From Campylobacter novaezeelandiae (GTDB lineage: Bacteria; Campylobacterota; Campylobacteria; Campylobacterales; Campylobacteraceae), in NCBI RefSeq assembly GCF_004323845.1, contig NZ_QPGR01000016.1, positions 1-33,489 on the forward strand: a stretch of DNA of 33,489 nucleotides, written 5' to 3'. The translations under genes and the position numbers were made by a program. The notes below the pieces were generated by a model that made no database searches, was not told the DNA's origin, and saw only the letters and a program-made list of their open reading frames with translations. Of the stretch, positions 1 through 11,695 are shown piece after piece; the first letter of the stretch is position 1; each line of letters begins with the position of its first letter.

Positions 1-115
1 TCAATCCCCCCCCCAGAATACTATTATTATTTATTTTTTTATTAAAATTAATTAAAGCAAGTCCAAGTTTATAAGAGAGGGTATTTTTTATTCTATATGA
101 GGCATTATCTTGCAT
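1..115 (-). CDS. 5' end of a phase-variable surface-carbohydrate-type gene (partial)
   Basis: Read on the minus strand from an ATG at 115, with an AAGGA ribosome binding site (complement 122-126) about six bases upstream. Thirty-eight codons are open to the window edge. The peptide begins MQDNASYRIKNTLSYKLG and continues ALINFNKKINNNSILGGGL. A run of nine G (complement 6-14) forms codons 34-37, so slippage would shift the frame: with nine G the frame stays open to the edge, with eight or eleven it meets TGA at 3-1. From memory, the KNxLSYKLG segment resembles modules in Campylobacter sugar-transferase/DUF2972-type proteins made by capsule, LOS or flagellin-glycosylation loci; that assignment is an inference. 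The main domain lies outside the window, so on/off state and function cannot be decided. Confidence 0.65.
   Translation of the reverse strand, partial: MQDNASYRIKNTLSYKLGLALINFNKKINNNSILGGGL
6..14. repeat. C9/G9 homopolymer tract inside coding sequence
   Basis: Nine C on the plus strand (nine G in the sense of the minus-strand gene), in a genome where G/C runs are otherwise very short. Tracts of 8-11 G are the standard slipped-strand phase-variation elements of C. jejuni. Its place inside codons 34-37 of an open frame makes a translational switch likely. Confidence 0.85.
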
Positions 116-199
116 TATTGTTCCTTTATAAGTCAAAATGGTTATTATATTAATTATTAAATTAATATAGGTTTTATTGGTTAATATTTACAAATTATT

Positions 200-228
200 A
201 TTATACCCCCCCCCGCTCCGTTCTTAAA
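200..228 (-). promoter_or_regulatory. Candidate promoter with a G9 tract in its spacer
   Basis: On the minus strand TTTAAG (228-223) is followed by exactly 17 bases and then TATAAT (205-200). TTTAAG is the start of the -35 consensus reported for C. jejuni and TATAAT is the perfect -10. Nine of the 17 spacer bases are the G tract at 214-206, so each slippage event would alter the spacing. Transcription would start near 193, about 80 bases before the ATG at 115. A second TATAAT lies at 149-144, closer to the gene but with no comparable -35, so this promoter may not act alone. Hexamer matches in AT-rich DNA can be chance. Confidence 0.5.
206..214. repeat. Second C9/G9 homopolymer tract, intergenic
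   Basis: Nine C on the plus strand between the cmoA stop (232-234) and the phase-variable gene, the same length and orientation as the tract at 6-14. It is not inside any convincing frame; it abuts TATAAT on the minus strand. Confidence 0.85.
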
Positions 229-231
229 TTT

Positions 232-936
232 TTATTTAAACGCTATAAAGCTTTCAAAATTTGCCCATTTAAAAATACTTTCAACTTTCTTAAAACCTGC
301 ATTTTTAAACATAGTAAAATTTTCATTTTCACTATAAGGAATAAGTACATTTTCTAAAGCTTCTCTTTTTGCAGCTATTTCAAATTTAGAATAACCTTGT
401 TTTTGTTTATAGTCTGCATAAAGTTCTATAATATTTTTTGACAAAAAAGCATCCTCATAAAGTATTTTTTCACTTATTATAAATACACCATTCTCATTTA
501 AATTTTTATAGATTGTATTAACTAATTCTTGTCTTTTAGGTGGACGAATAAATTGTAAAGTATAATTGGCCACAAAAACATCGCTTTTAAAGAAATCAAA
601 TTCGCACAAATTAGCTTCAAAAAATTTAACATCTAAGCCATAAGCTTTTATCTTAGATCTGGCAATATCAAGCATAGAAGGAGAGTTATCTACGCCAAAA
701 AGCTTAAAATCTTTTCTTAAATTTGCTAAAAAAATTAAAAAATTCGCACTAGAACAACCCAAATCGCAAATTATAGCTTCTTTAGATATAATTTTTGCTA
801 TTAAATTTGCACAAAGTTCTAAATTTTCTTTATAAAAAGGCACGGATCGATTAATCATATCATCAAAAACGCTAGCTACATTTTTATCAAATTCAAATTG
901 TTTTTTTAAATCTTGTTTAAAAAGCTCATCTTTCAT
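232..936 (-). CDS. cmoA: Carboxy-S-adenosyl-L-methionine synthase CmoA
   Basis: The 234-residue protein aligns through its length with E. coli CmoA as I recall it: FDxxVAxVFxDMIxRSVPxY near residues 16-35, the SAM motif I DLGCS at 58-62, VDNSPSM at 82-88, NYTLQF at 124-129, SEK at 155-157 and GYSxxEIxxKRxxLENV at 181-197. CmoA converts SAM and prephenate to carboxy-SAM, which CmoB uses to make cmo5U at the tRNA wobble position. It is the last gene of a ten-gene minus-strand run and its ATG overlaps the ribF stop as ATGA. No terminator is evident before the phase-variable gene downstream, so read-through into it is possible. It could be labelled only SAM methyltransferase, but the CmoA-specific motifs are clear. 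Confidence 0.9.
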   Translation of the reverse strand: MKDELFKQDLKKQFEFDKNVASVFDDMINRSVPFYKENLELCANLIAKIISKEAIICDLGCSSANFLIFLANLRKDFKLFGVDNSPSMLDIARSKIKAYGLDVKFFEANLCEFDFFKSDVFVANYTLQFIRPPKRQELVNTIYKNLNENGVFIISEKILYEDAFLSKNIIELYADYKQKQGYSKFEIAAKREALENVLIPYSENENFTMFKNAGFKKVESIFKWANFESFIAFK

Positions 937-1781
937 TTTTCATCCTTTAAAATTTCTTTAGCTTTTTGTATATCTTTTGAAATTTGATTTTTTAGTTTAT
1001 TTAAATCCTCAAATTTTTGATTTTCCCTGATATAATCCACGAATTCTAATTCTAGAATTTCATGTAATTTTAATTCATCATCAAATTCTTCTAAAATATG
1101 ACTTTCTATGGAAAAATTATTATCACTACTTCTAATTCCTATAAAACTTACGCTTTTATAGCTTTGATTTTTAAATTTTATAAAAGTTGCATAAACCCCA
1201 TCTTTAGGCAAAAAATAATCTTTACATTCTAAATTTAAAGTAGCAAAAAGCTCTTTTGAGCCAAGACCTTGTCCTTTTATTAACCTTCCTTTAATACCAT
1301 AATTTCTGCCTAAAAAAGAATTGGCTTTTTTTATATCACCTTGTTTTAAATACTCTTTAATCAAGCTTGTATGCACACCCACTCCATTAATACTAAATTC
1401 ATCAACAATAATTGTTTTAATACCGCTTAACATTTCTATATCATTAGCCTTATAAGCTCTATTTTTGCCAAAACTAAAATCATAACCTACGATAATAAGC
1501 TTTAAATTTCTAAATTCTTTTTTTAAAAATTGTAAAAATTCTTTACCATCTAAAGTTTTAATATCTTTAAAATCAAGCTCTACTATTTCTTTTTTTGTTA
1601 AACAAAATTTATCTTGATTAGTGCAAAGTTTTTTACCTTTAAATTTATCTATGATTAAAAGTATGCCTTGATCATCTAAATAATCTATAAGTTTTTTATG
1701 ACCTAAATGAATTCCATCAAAACTTCCTATAGCCAAGCTTTTCACTTTATCTTTTACTATAGTAGTAGAAATACTCAACAT
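933..1781 (-). CDS. ribF: Bifunctional riboflavin kinase / FMN adenylyltransferase RibF
   Basis: RibF makes FMN and then FAD from riboflavin. I start it at ATG 1781 (282 residues), because AGAGG-type ribosome-binding sequence precedes that codon; an upstream GTG at 1814 would add 11 residues. The N-terminal nucleotidyltransferase domain shows GSFDGIHLGH (19-28, family GNFDGVHLGH) and VGYDFSFGKNR (98-108). The linker has HTSLIKEYLKQGD, then LGRNYGIKG (157-165) opens the kinase domain, with LPKDGVYA near 191-198. The kinase PTAN motif reads ATLN here: its T and N are kept, P and A are not. The start lies 35 nt inside tlyA, so translation is probably coupled, and the end overlaps cmoA by 4 nt. 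Confidence 0.92.
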   Translation of the reverse strand: MLSISTTIVKDKVKSLAIGSFDGIHLGHKKLIDYLDDQGILLIIDKFKGKKLCTNQDKFCLTKKEIVELDFKDIKTLDGKEFLQFLKKEFRNLKLIIVGYDFSFGKNRAYKANDIEMLSGIKTIIVDEFSINGVGVHTSLIKEYLKQGDIKKANSFLGRNYGIKGRLIKGQGLGSKELFATLNLECKDYFLPKDGVYATFIKFKNQSYKSVSFIGIRSSDNNFSIESHILEEFDDELKLHEILELEFVDYIRENQKFEDLNKLKNQISKDIQKAKEILKDEK

Positions 1782-2492
1782 TACCCTCTTTTCCTCTAAT
1801 CTTAGATTCTTCACTAATTTGTAAAATCCAACCTAAATTTATGCAAGCTTTTTCAAAATTTCTTCTTGCTTCTTGCACTATCTTTTCATCCTTTAAAATG
1901 CCCTTTTTATCTCTTTTAGCATCCTTTCCTACTTCAAATTGGGGTTTAAAAAGTAAAATGATATCTTTTAAAGCCAATTTATCAATATAAAAAAGCAAAT
2001 GTATCAAAGATATAAAACTAACATCACAAGTAATAAGATCAAATTTTTCATCACTTTTAAAAGTTCTTAAATCAGTATTTTCTATCAAATTTATCTTAGA
2101 ATTATTGCGCAAACTTGAATGAAGTTGATTAGAACCTACATCTAAAGCAGTAATTTTTAAAGCCTCATTTTCTAATAAAATTTGGACAAAACCACCTGTG
2201 CTAGAACCTATATCAAGACAATTTCTATCTTTTATAAGAATATTTTTATTTTCTAAAAAAGATTTAAGTTTAAAAGCTGCACGAGAAACATAAATTTTAC
2301 TTAAAAGTTCCAGTTTTAACTCTTTGCAAATTAATATTTCTGCTTCAATTAAATCTTTATTTTGAATTAAAGTTGTCACATCAAAAGAAGCCTTAAATAA
2401 TCTAGAATTTAGTAAAATCTCTTTATTTTCTATTAGCTCTGTAGCTTTATTTCTGCTGATTTTTAAACGTTTAGAAACAAAAAAATCATATC

Positions 2493-2496
<4 letters not shown>
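1747..2496 (-). CDS. tlyA: TlyA-family 23S/16S rRNA 2'-O-methyltransferase
   Basis: The 249-residue protein has an N-terminal S4 RNA-binding domain (about 1-60, with SKRLKISRNKATELI) and an FtsJ-like Rossmann methyltransferase: YVSRAAFKL (69-77), the SAM loop LDIGSSTGGF (94-103), LDVG (118-121), CDVSF (157-161), KPQFEVGKD (184-192) and GNVEYFYYY (238-246). K76, D158, K184 and E241 fit a catalytic K-D-K-E set. The short length matches the type I TlyA of Campylobacter, which methylates C1920 of 23S rRNA and affects capreomycin susceptibility; the old name hemolysin A is misleading. Its ATG overlaps the stop of the upstream membrane gene by 4 nt, and its 3' end overlaps ribF by 35 nt. Confidence 0.92.
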
Positions 2497-6545
<4,049 letters not shown>

Positions 6546-6546
<1 letters not shown>

Positions 6547-7151
6547 TAAGCCTCATAAACATTTAATAATAAAGTTGCAAACAATAAACTTGCTTTTGAG
6601 TTTAATTTTGCAAGTTCATACGCCTTATAAAAAAAATCGAGTTCTTCTTCTTTAAACTTTTTAACTTTTAAGCATTCTTGAGCAAGAAGAGAGATTTTTT
6701 GCATAAGTTCTACTTTATCTAAATTTTCATTTTCTTTAATAAATTCAAAAATCATCTTTAAATCAAGTTTTTTAAGGTCTATTTTAAGATCAATTTCTTC
6801 TTTTATAATTTTATCTTTTTGGCATATAAGACGCGATTTAATTGTTGGTAAAAGAAGATTCTTGGAAGGAGTTACTATAAGAAATTTAATATTTCTTGGA
6901 GGCTCTTCTAAAAGTTTTAATAAAAAATTTTGTGCTTCTATTCTAAAAGAATAAGCCATTAAAATAATGATTTTTTCTTGAGTTTCAGCAATATAACTTT
7001 CTTTTTCAACAGCTCTTGCATCATCAAGCAAAAATTCATTAGCAACTTCTTTTGGAATAAATCTTAAATTTTTAAAACCAAAATCTTCTATCATTTTAGT
7101 TTTAATTCCATCAAAATCATTACTAATGATGATTTTACTTACAAAAGACAT
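6546..7151 (-). CDS. holB: DNA polymerase III clamp-loader delta' subunit (HolB), short form
   Basis: At 201 residues this is much shorter than the roughly 330 of E. coli delta'. The recognisable core is EAQNFLLKLLEEPP (72-85), the family's ANALLKTLEEPP block, followed by FLIVTPSKNLLLPTIKSRL (90-108), where SRL stands for the SRC motif. There is no N-terminal Walker A segment, in keeping with the non-ATPase role of delta' and the short epsilonproteobacterial form. It sits directly after hobA with no gap and shares one base with folP. The hobA-holB-folP order is the same as the HP1230-1232 order I recall in H. pylori, which supports the call. holA, the delta subunit, lies at the far end of this window. 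Confidence 0.82.
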
Positions 7152-7685
7152 TTAAAGAACAACCTTAGAAAATAAAATGGCATCTATGCTTAAATCTAAG
7201 AGCTTAAACAAAGAAATAAGCTTAGCATCTAAATCTTTATCTTTAGAATTTAAGTAAAAACTATTTTGAAGTTGTTCATCAAAAAGCCAAAGTAAACTAT
7301 CATCTTTAGATTTGGCAATTAAAGATTTTTTATCCGTGGTGCTTCCTATATAAAAATAGACATAGCCATTAGGAAAAGTAAGATCTAATAAATCATTAAG
7401 CAAAAATATATCTTCAGTATTTTGTATCTTTTTCTTATAAAGACAATCCAAAGATACAAAAGGAAGCATAGGTCTTGAATTTTTAGAATTAATATTTTTT
7501 AAAAAATAATGTTCATACCAAGACCTTTGTTCATCACACATTAGTATAAAAGTGCGTCCCTCTAAAAGATGCTTAAGTCTTGCTGCCATAAGCGGAGCCC
7601 ATTCTAAACGGCGACTTTCCATCCAATTTAAAAAAGTCCCACCATTTCTAATATTTTCTAAAGTAAAACTAAGAAAATCACTCAT
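7152..7685 (-). CDS. hobA: DnaA-binding initiation protein HobA
   Basis: HobA is an epsilonproteobacterial structural relative of DiaA; in H. pylori it binds DnaA domain I and promotes DnaA assembly at oriC. The 177 residues match recalled H. pylori HobA (180 aa) in several blocks: LEGRTFILMCDEQRSWYEHY (41-60; LNGGSLLVSADSSRHWFLNY in H. pylori), RPMLPFVSLD (71-80), SLLWLFDEQL (130-139), and a C-terminal KLISLFKLL...FSKVVL (KLLQLFKLF...YNKVTL). It is placed between lysC and holB, as in H. pylori. Its ATG overlaps the lysC stop as TAATG. Older annotations call it hypothetical. The replication role in this organism is inferred from the homologue. Confidence 0.88.
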   Translation of the reverse strand: MSDFLSFTLENIRNGGTFLNWMESRRLEWAPLMAARLKHLLEGRTFILMCDEQRSWYEHYFLKNINSKNSRPMLPFVSLDCLYKKKIQNTEDIFLLNDLLDLTFPNGYVYFYIGSTTDKKSLIAKSKDDSLLWLFDEQLQNSFYLNSKDKDLDAKLISLFKLLDLSIDAILFSKVVL

Positions 7686-8887
7686 TATTTATCAAGTCCA
7701 TAAACTTCATGCAATGCTCTTACTGCAAGTTCTCCATATTTTTCTTGAACTATCATTGAAATTTTAATTTCACTTGTTGAAATCATTTCTATATTAATAC
7801 CTTCATTTGCCAAAGCTTTAAAAGCCATTGAAGCAACACCTGAATGAGATTTCATACCAACTCCTACAATAGAAACTTTTACCACAGCACTATCTGTTTC
7901 TATAATAATATTAGAATCTAAAATTTCTTTCATAGCTTTTTTTGTTAATTCTAATTCGTTTTCTGGAACTGTAAAACCAAGATTTGTTGTCCCATCAATG
8001 CCTACATTTTGTATAATCATATCAACATTGATATTTTCTTTTGCAATGCTTGAAAAAATTTCAGCTGCAATACCTGGTTTATCTTGTATATTTCTTAAAA
8101 TAATTCTAGCTTGATTTTTGTCCATAGCTATACCGCTAACTAAAGCCTGTTCCATTCCATTTTCTTGTATAATCATTGTCCCCTCATTATCATTAAAACT
8201 ATTTCTTGTTACTAATTTAACATTTAATTTTTTCGCAAGTTCAACTGATCTGTTTTGCAAAACCTTAGCTCCCAAACTTGCAAGCTCCAACATCTCTTCA
8301 TAAGAAATTCTATCAAGCTTTTTAGCCTTAGGTTCAATCCTTGGATCGGTCGTATAAACTCCATCTACATCAGTATAAATTTCACACAAATCAGCATTTA
8401 AAGCTCCTGCAAGTGCTACAGCGCTTAAATCACTACCACCGCGTCCTAAAGTCGTTACTTCTCCTTTTTCATTTACTCCTTGAAAACCAGCTACGATAAC
8501 TATTTTTCCGTTATTTAATTCATTTTCAATAGCACTAGGATCAATATATTTAATTTTGGCTTTGGTGAAAACACTGTTAGTAATAATCCCAGCTTTTCTT
8601 CCAGAAAAAGAAATAGCCTTAAAACCTTTTTCATTTAATGCTATAGACAAAAGTGCTGAAGTCACCCTTTCGCCACTACTTAAAAGCATATCTAAATCAT
8701 TAGCTTTTGGTTCTTTGCTAAAAAAATTAGCATATTCAATAAGCTCATTTGTAACTCCACTCATAGCAGACACTACAACAACAAGCTTATTACCCTCTTT
8801 GACACTTTGTATCACCCTATTTGCAACCGCCTCAATGCGTTCTAAATTTCCAACACTTGTTCCACCATATTTTTGAACTATTAGCAT
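7685..8887 (-). CDS. lysC: Aspartate kinase LysC
   Basis: LysC phosphorylates aspartate, the first step to lysine/diaminopimelate, threonine and methionine; diaminopimelate also feeds peptidoglycan. The 400-residue monofunctional form has KYGGTSVG (6-13), SSGERV (70-75), TLGRGGSDLSAVALA (146-160) and the nucleotide segment YTDVDGVYTTDPR (171-183). Two ACT domains cover about 262-330 and 337-400, with DKPGIAAEIF at 269-278, as expected for an allosterically inhibited enzyme. Some short aspartate kinases have an internal start that yields a separate beta subunit; M245 or M255 would fit, but no strong ribosome binding site was established. The gene overlaps nudH and hobA by one base each. Confidence 0.95.
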   Translation of the reverse strand: MLIVQKYGGTSVGNLERIEAVANRVIQSVKEGNKLVVVVSAMSGVTNELIEYANFFSKEPKANDLDMLLSSGERVTSALLSIALNEKGFKAISFSGRKAGIITNSVFTKAKIKYIDPSAIENELNNGKIVIVAGFQGVNEKGEVTTLGRGGSDLSAVALAGALNADLCEIYTDVDGVYTTDPRIEPKAKKLDRISYEEMLELASLGAKVLQNRSVELAKKLNVKLVTRNSFNDNEGTMIIQENGMEQALVSGIAMDKNQARIILRNIQDKPGIAAEIFSSIAKENINVDMIIQNVGIDGTTNLGFTVPENELELTKKAMKEILDSNIIIETDSAVVKVSIVGVGMKSHSGVASMAFKALANEGINIEMISTSEIKISMIVQEKYGELAVRALHEVYGLDK

Positions 8888-9366
8888 TAAATATAACCTT
8901 TCTCTTTAAAGTACTTAATCACAGTAATATAAATATCTTTTTTAAAATGATTAATCATTTTAAAAATCTGTTTTAGCTCTACAAATTCATAAGCACTAAA
9001 CTCAGGAAATTTAGTATTTATATTAACCTTAGTATCATCCTTTAAACGCACTAAAAAATACTTTTGAATTTGTCCGTTATAAGGATGCATTTTTTGTGCT
9101 ATTTTATCTGGAAAATCGTAGCTTAACCATTTAGGATATTCAGCAATAATCTCAATATCATCTGTTCCAATCTCTTCTTTAAGTTCTCTAAATAAAGCAT
9201 TTTTGGCATTTTCTCCTTTATCAATCCCACCTTGTGGAAATTGCCAAATATTTTCCATATCGTTTCTTTTTGCTATAAAAATTTTACATTTTAAAGGATA
9301 TGAACTTGAAAGTATAATTGCTGCAACATTAGGTCTATATCGTTTTATTTTATTTTCTTCTTTCAT
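8887..9366 (-). CDS. nudH: Nudix RNA pyrophosphohydrolase (RppH/NudH family)
   Basis: The 159 residues hold a perfect Nudix box: G46-x5-E52-x7-R60-E61-L62-K63-E64-E65-I66-G67-T68, preceded by WQFPQGG (41-47). YRPNVAAIIL at the start and WLSYDFP further on are typical of the RppH/NudH (YgdP) group, which removes pyrophosphate from the 5' end of mRNA or hydrolyses diadenosine polyphosphates. It is the first gene of the ten-gene run and shares one base with lysC. No Shine-Dalgarno sequence precedes the ATG at 9366. TAAAAT lies six bases upstream, so a leaderless transcript is conceivable, but that -10 is imperfect. Divergent from hemW across 76 bp. Confidence 0.92.
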   Translation of the reverse strand: MKEENKIKRYRPNVAAIILSSSYPLKCKIFIAKRNDMENIWQFPQGGIDKGENAKNALFRELKEEIGTDDIEIIAEYPKWLSYDFPDKIAQKMHPYNGQIQKYFLVRLKDDTKVNINTKFPEFSAYEFVELKQIFKMINHFKKDIYITVIKYFKEKGYI

Positions 9367-9442
9367 TAAATTATTTTAACTTATTTCAAATCAATTTTTT
9401 ATTAAAATTTGCAAAAATTTTAAATTTGTAGAGAAAATACAT

Positions 9443-10507
9443 ATGCATTTATATATCCATATCCCCTTTTGTGAAAGCAAATGTTATTATTGTTCTTTTA
9501 CCTCTTTAAAAAAAAAGAATTACGAAGATAGTTATTTCAATGCTTTAAAAAAAGATTTAGATTTTCAACTTAATTTTTTTAACATAAAGAAAAAATCGAT
9601 TAAAACTGTTTTTATAGGAGGAGGAACTCCAAGCATCATACAAGCTAAATATTATGAAGAAATTTTTAAAATTTTAGAACCTTTTTTAGCTAAAAATTCA
9701 GAAAATACTTGTGAAGCAAATCCAAATTCAACTTCTTTAGAATGGCTTAAAGAAATGAAAAATTTCGGTCTTAATCGTATTTCTTTTGGAGCTCAAAGCT
9801 TTCACCCAGAAAAATTAAAATTTCTTGGAAGAATTCATAGCCAAGATATGATTTTTAAAGTATTAGAAAATGCAAATAAGGCAAATTTTAAAAATATAAA
9901 TCTAGATCTTATTTATGATACAAAAATGGATAATAAAAAAATGCTTGAATTCGAACTTTTTAATTTGAAAAAAATTAAACCCTTAATCACTCATTTAAGT
10001 GCTTATAATCTTAGCATAGAACCAAAAACCATTTTTGCCAAAAAAGAATCCTTTAAAAAAAATGCACCCTATTTAATGAATTTTTTCATTAAAAATATTA
10101 AAAAACTTGGTTTTTTTCAATATGAAATTAGCAATTTTGCAAAAAATAAAACATATATTTGCAAACATAATCTTGCCTATTGGCAAGGAAAAGCTTATAT
10201 AGGTTGTGGCTTAAGCGCAATAGGATTTTTAAAAAATCAAAGATTTTATACTATAAAAAATTTAAAAGATTATATAGCAAATCCCACTTTTAGAGACATA
10301 GAAAAACTAAATCCACAAGACTTAAATTTAGAATACTTATTTTTAGGACTTAGAAGCTGCGTAGGTTTAAATGAAAAAAAATTAGATAATACAACTAAGG
10401 AAAAAGCATTTTTCTTAACCAAAAAAAGAAAACTAATTTATAAAAATGGAATTTTTTACAATACTAACTATCTTTTAAGTGATGAAATCGCACTTTATCT
10501 TTCTTAA
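9443..10507 (+). CDS. hemW: Radical SAM heme chaperone HemW-like protein
   Basis: The 354-residue protein opens with HIPFCESKCYYCSFTS, placing the [4Fe-4S] cysteines at C10, C14 and C17 (CxxxCxxC). GGGTPS follows at 59-64 and RISFGAQSFHPEKLKFLGR about 40 residues further on. HNLAYWQGKAYIGCG near the C-terminal third is the HemW-type segment, though the usual GPGAHSF after it reads GLSAIGF. HemW-type proteins lack coproporphyrinogen oxidase activity and deliver heme; older annotations say oxygen-independent coproporphyrinogen III oxidase. The length and start position of the cysteine motif favour HemW over HemN. The ribosome binding site is weak (AGAGAAAA). It is divergent from nudH and 90 bp upstream of tatB. 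Confidence 0.87.
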   Translation: MHLYIHIPFCESKCYYCSFTSLKKKNYEDSYFNALKKDLDFQLNFFNIKKKSIKTVFIGGGTPSIIQAKYYEEIFKILEPFLAKNSENTCEANPNSTSLEWLKEMKNFGLNRISFGAQSFHPEKLKFLGRIHSQDMIFKVLENANKANFKNINLDLIYDTKMDNKKMLEFELFNLKKIKPLITHLSAYNLSIEPKTIFAKKESFKKNAPYLMNFFIKNIKKLGFFQYEISNFAKNKTYICKHNLAYWQGKAYIGCGLSAIGFLKNQRFYTIKNLKDYIANPTFRDIEKLNPQDLNLEYLFLGLRSCVGLNEKKLDNTTKEKAFFLTKKRKLIYKNGIFYNTNYLLSDEIALYLS

Positions 10508-10508
10508 A

Positions 10509-10540
10509 AAAATATAAATTATAAAAATAATTTATTTTTT
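10509..10540 (+). terminator. AT-only hairpin after hemW
   Basis: An inverted repeat begins two bases after the hemW stop. A 9-bp perfect stem (10514-10522 with 10527-10535) closes a four-A loop, and after one mismatch four more A-T pairs extend it into a T run. It has no G-C pair, so any terminator activity would be weak, but the position is right and the T run follows the stem on the plus strand. Confidence 0.35.
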
Positions 10541-10548
10541 AGGAAATT

Positions 10549-10577
10549 TATGTAAAATTGTTTACTTTAATTATAAT
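10549..10577 (+). promoter_or_regulatory. Candidate promoter for tatB-tatC-queA
   Basis: A perfect TATAAT at 10572-10577 lies 20 bases before the tatB ATG, in a T-rich stretch (TTTACTTTAAT just upstream) typical of Campylobacter sigma-70 promoters, which often lack a clear -35. A ribosome binding site AAGG at 10587-10590 follows. Start would be near 10584, giving a leader of about 14 bases, which leaves the AAGG only just inside the transcript. Confidence 0.45.
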
Positions 10578-10597
10578 AATTTGTTTAAGGTAAATAA

Positions 10598-10957
10598 ATG
10601 GGTTTTGGCGAGATTCTAGTCATTTTAGTTGTTGCTATTTTAGTGTTAGGACCCGATAAACTTCCAGAAGCAATTATGCAAGCAGCAAAAATTTTCAAGG
10701 CATTAAAACGCAATATTGATGAAGCCAAAGCCAGTATAGAAAAAGAAATTAGAATTAATGAACTTAAAGATGAGGCTAAAAAATACAAAGATGAGTTTTC
10801 ATCAGCCAATGAAAATATAAGGAAAAAATTAAGTTTTGAAGAATTTGATGAACTTAAAAAGGATATTATGAATAATAATAAAGTTGATTTGACATTTGAT
10901 TCCTCAAAAGAAAAAAACACAGAACAAGAAAATTTAAAATCAGATATGGAAAAATAA
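10598..10957 (+). CDS. tatB: Sec-independent protein translocase subunit TatB
   Basis: The 119 residues show a TatA/B layout: a short N-terminal membrane helix (about 2-17, GFGEILVILVVAILVLG), a GPDKLPEAI hinge (18-26) and an amphipathic helix, then a long charged tail. The Pro-containing hinge without the FG pair of TatA, the tail length and the position directly before tatC favour TatB, which with TatC forms the receptor for twin-arginine signal peptides. AAGG seven bases before the ATG is the ribosome binding site. The tatC ATG follows its stop codon immediately. tatA is not in this window. Confidence 0.88.
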   Translation: MGFGEILVILVVAILVLGPDKLPEAIMQAAKIFKALKRNIDEAKASIEKEIRINELKDEAKKYKDEFSSANENIRKKLSFEEFDELKKDIMNNNKVDLTFDSSKEKNTEQENLKSDMEK

Positions 10958-11695
10958 ATGTTTGAAGAATTAAAACCCCATTTAGTAGAGCTTAGAAAAT
11001 GCTTATTCATTAGCATTTGCTCTATTGTGATAATGTTTTTTGTATGCTTTTCTTTCAATGAATATATTTTAGATATACTTAAAAGTCCAGTAGAAGCTGT
11101 TTTGCCAGAAGTTTCAAAACAAATTACTTTCGTTGAACTTCAAGAACCTTTATTTACAGCAATGAAAGTTTCTTTTTTTACCGCTTTTATCATTTCTTTG
11201 CCTATTATTTTTTGGCAATTTTGGAAATTTGTATCTCCTGGTCTTTATGACAATGAAAAAAAACTTGTTATCCCTTTTGTAAGTTTTGCAAGTATTATGT
11301 TTATTTTAGGGGCATTATTTTGCTATTTTATTGTAATCCCTTTAGCGTTTAAATTTTTAATTGATTTTGGGGTAAAAACTCAGGATTTTAAACCTTTAAT
11401 TAGTATTGGTTTATATGTTGGATTTTTTACAAAACTTATTATTGCCTTTGGTTTAGCTTTTGAAATGCCAGTTATTACGTTCTTTTTTGCAAAACTTGGA
11501 TTGATCGATGATGCTTTTTTAAGAAAGCATTTTAGAATTTCTGTGCTTATTATTTTTATATTTTCTGCTATGATGACCCCTCCTGATATGATTTCTCAAT
11601 TTTTAATGGCAGTTCCACTTTGCGGCCTTTATGGAATTTCAATTTTAATTGCTAAAAAAATCAATCCAGCAAAAGTTAACGAGGATGATGCATAA
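10958..11695 (+). CDS. tatC: Sec-independent protein translocase subunit TatC
   Basis: TatC is the polytopic signal-peptide receptor that exports folded cofactor proteins across the inner membrane. The 245-residue protein has the N-terminal HLVELR (8-13), about six membrane helices (near 17-36, 68-90, 105-135, 150-168, 193-206 and 212-231), the periplasmic KFVSPGLY (90-97), FEMPVITFF (168-176) and TPPD (207-210). All are family landmarks. It follows tatB with no gap. Its last eight bases contain the queA start, so the three genes probably share a transcript. Confidence 0.95.
   Translation: MFEELKPHLVELRKCLFISICSIVIMFFVCFSFNEYILDILKSPVEAVLPEVSKQITFVELQEPLFTAMKVSFFTAFIISLPIIFWQFWKFVSPGLYDNEKKLVIPFVSFASIMFILGALFCYFIVIPLAFKFLIDFGVKTQDFKPLISIGLYVGFFTKLIIAFGLAFEMPVITFFFAKLGLIDDAFLRKHFRISVLIIFIFSAMMTPPDMISQFLMAVPLCGLYGISILIAKKINPAKVNEDDA

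Noticed and set aside
1..231. C9 tracts as sequencing errors or assembly artefacts
   Set aside because: Both could be miscounted by a base, but G/C runs of this length otherwise do not occur in the window, and their placement in a typical contingency-gene setting argues that they are real.
9367..9442. Divergent promoters between nudH and hemW
   Set aside because: Only imperfect -10-like hexamers (TAAAAT and similar) occur in this very AT-rich gap, so I could not support a specific site.
9443..10507. hemN (oxygen-independent coproporphyrinogen oxidase)
   Set aside because: The cysteine motif is at the extreme N-terminus and lacks the extra cysteine and N-terminal extension of true HemN; HemW fits better.
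10585..11058. A 157-residue open frame on the minus strand across tatB and tatC
   Set aside because: It is Ser/Phe/Leu-rich antisense translation of tatB-tatC, which have clear family motifs, promoter and ribosome binding sites.
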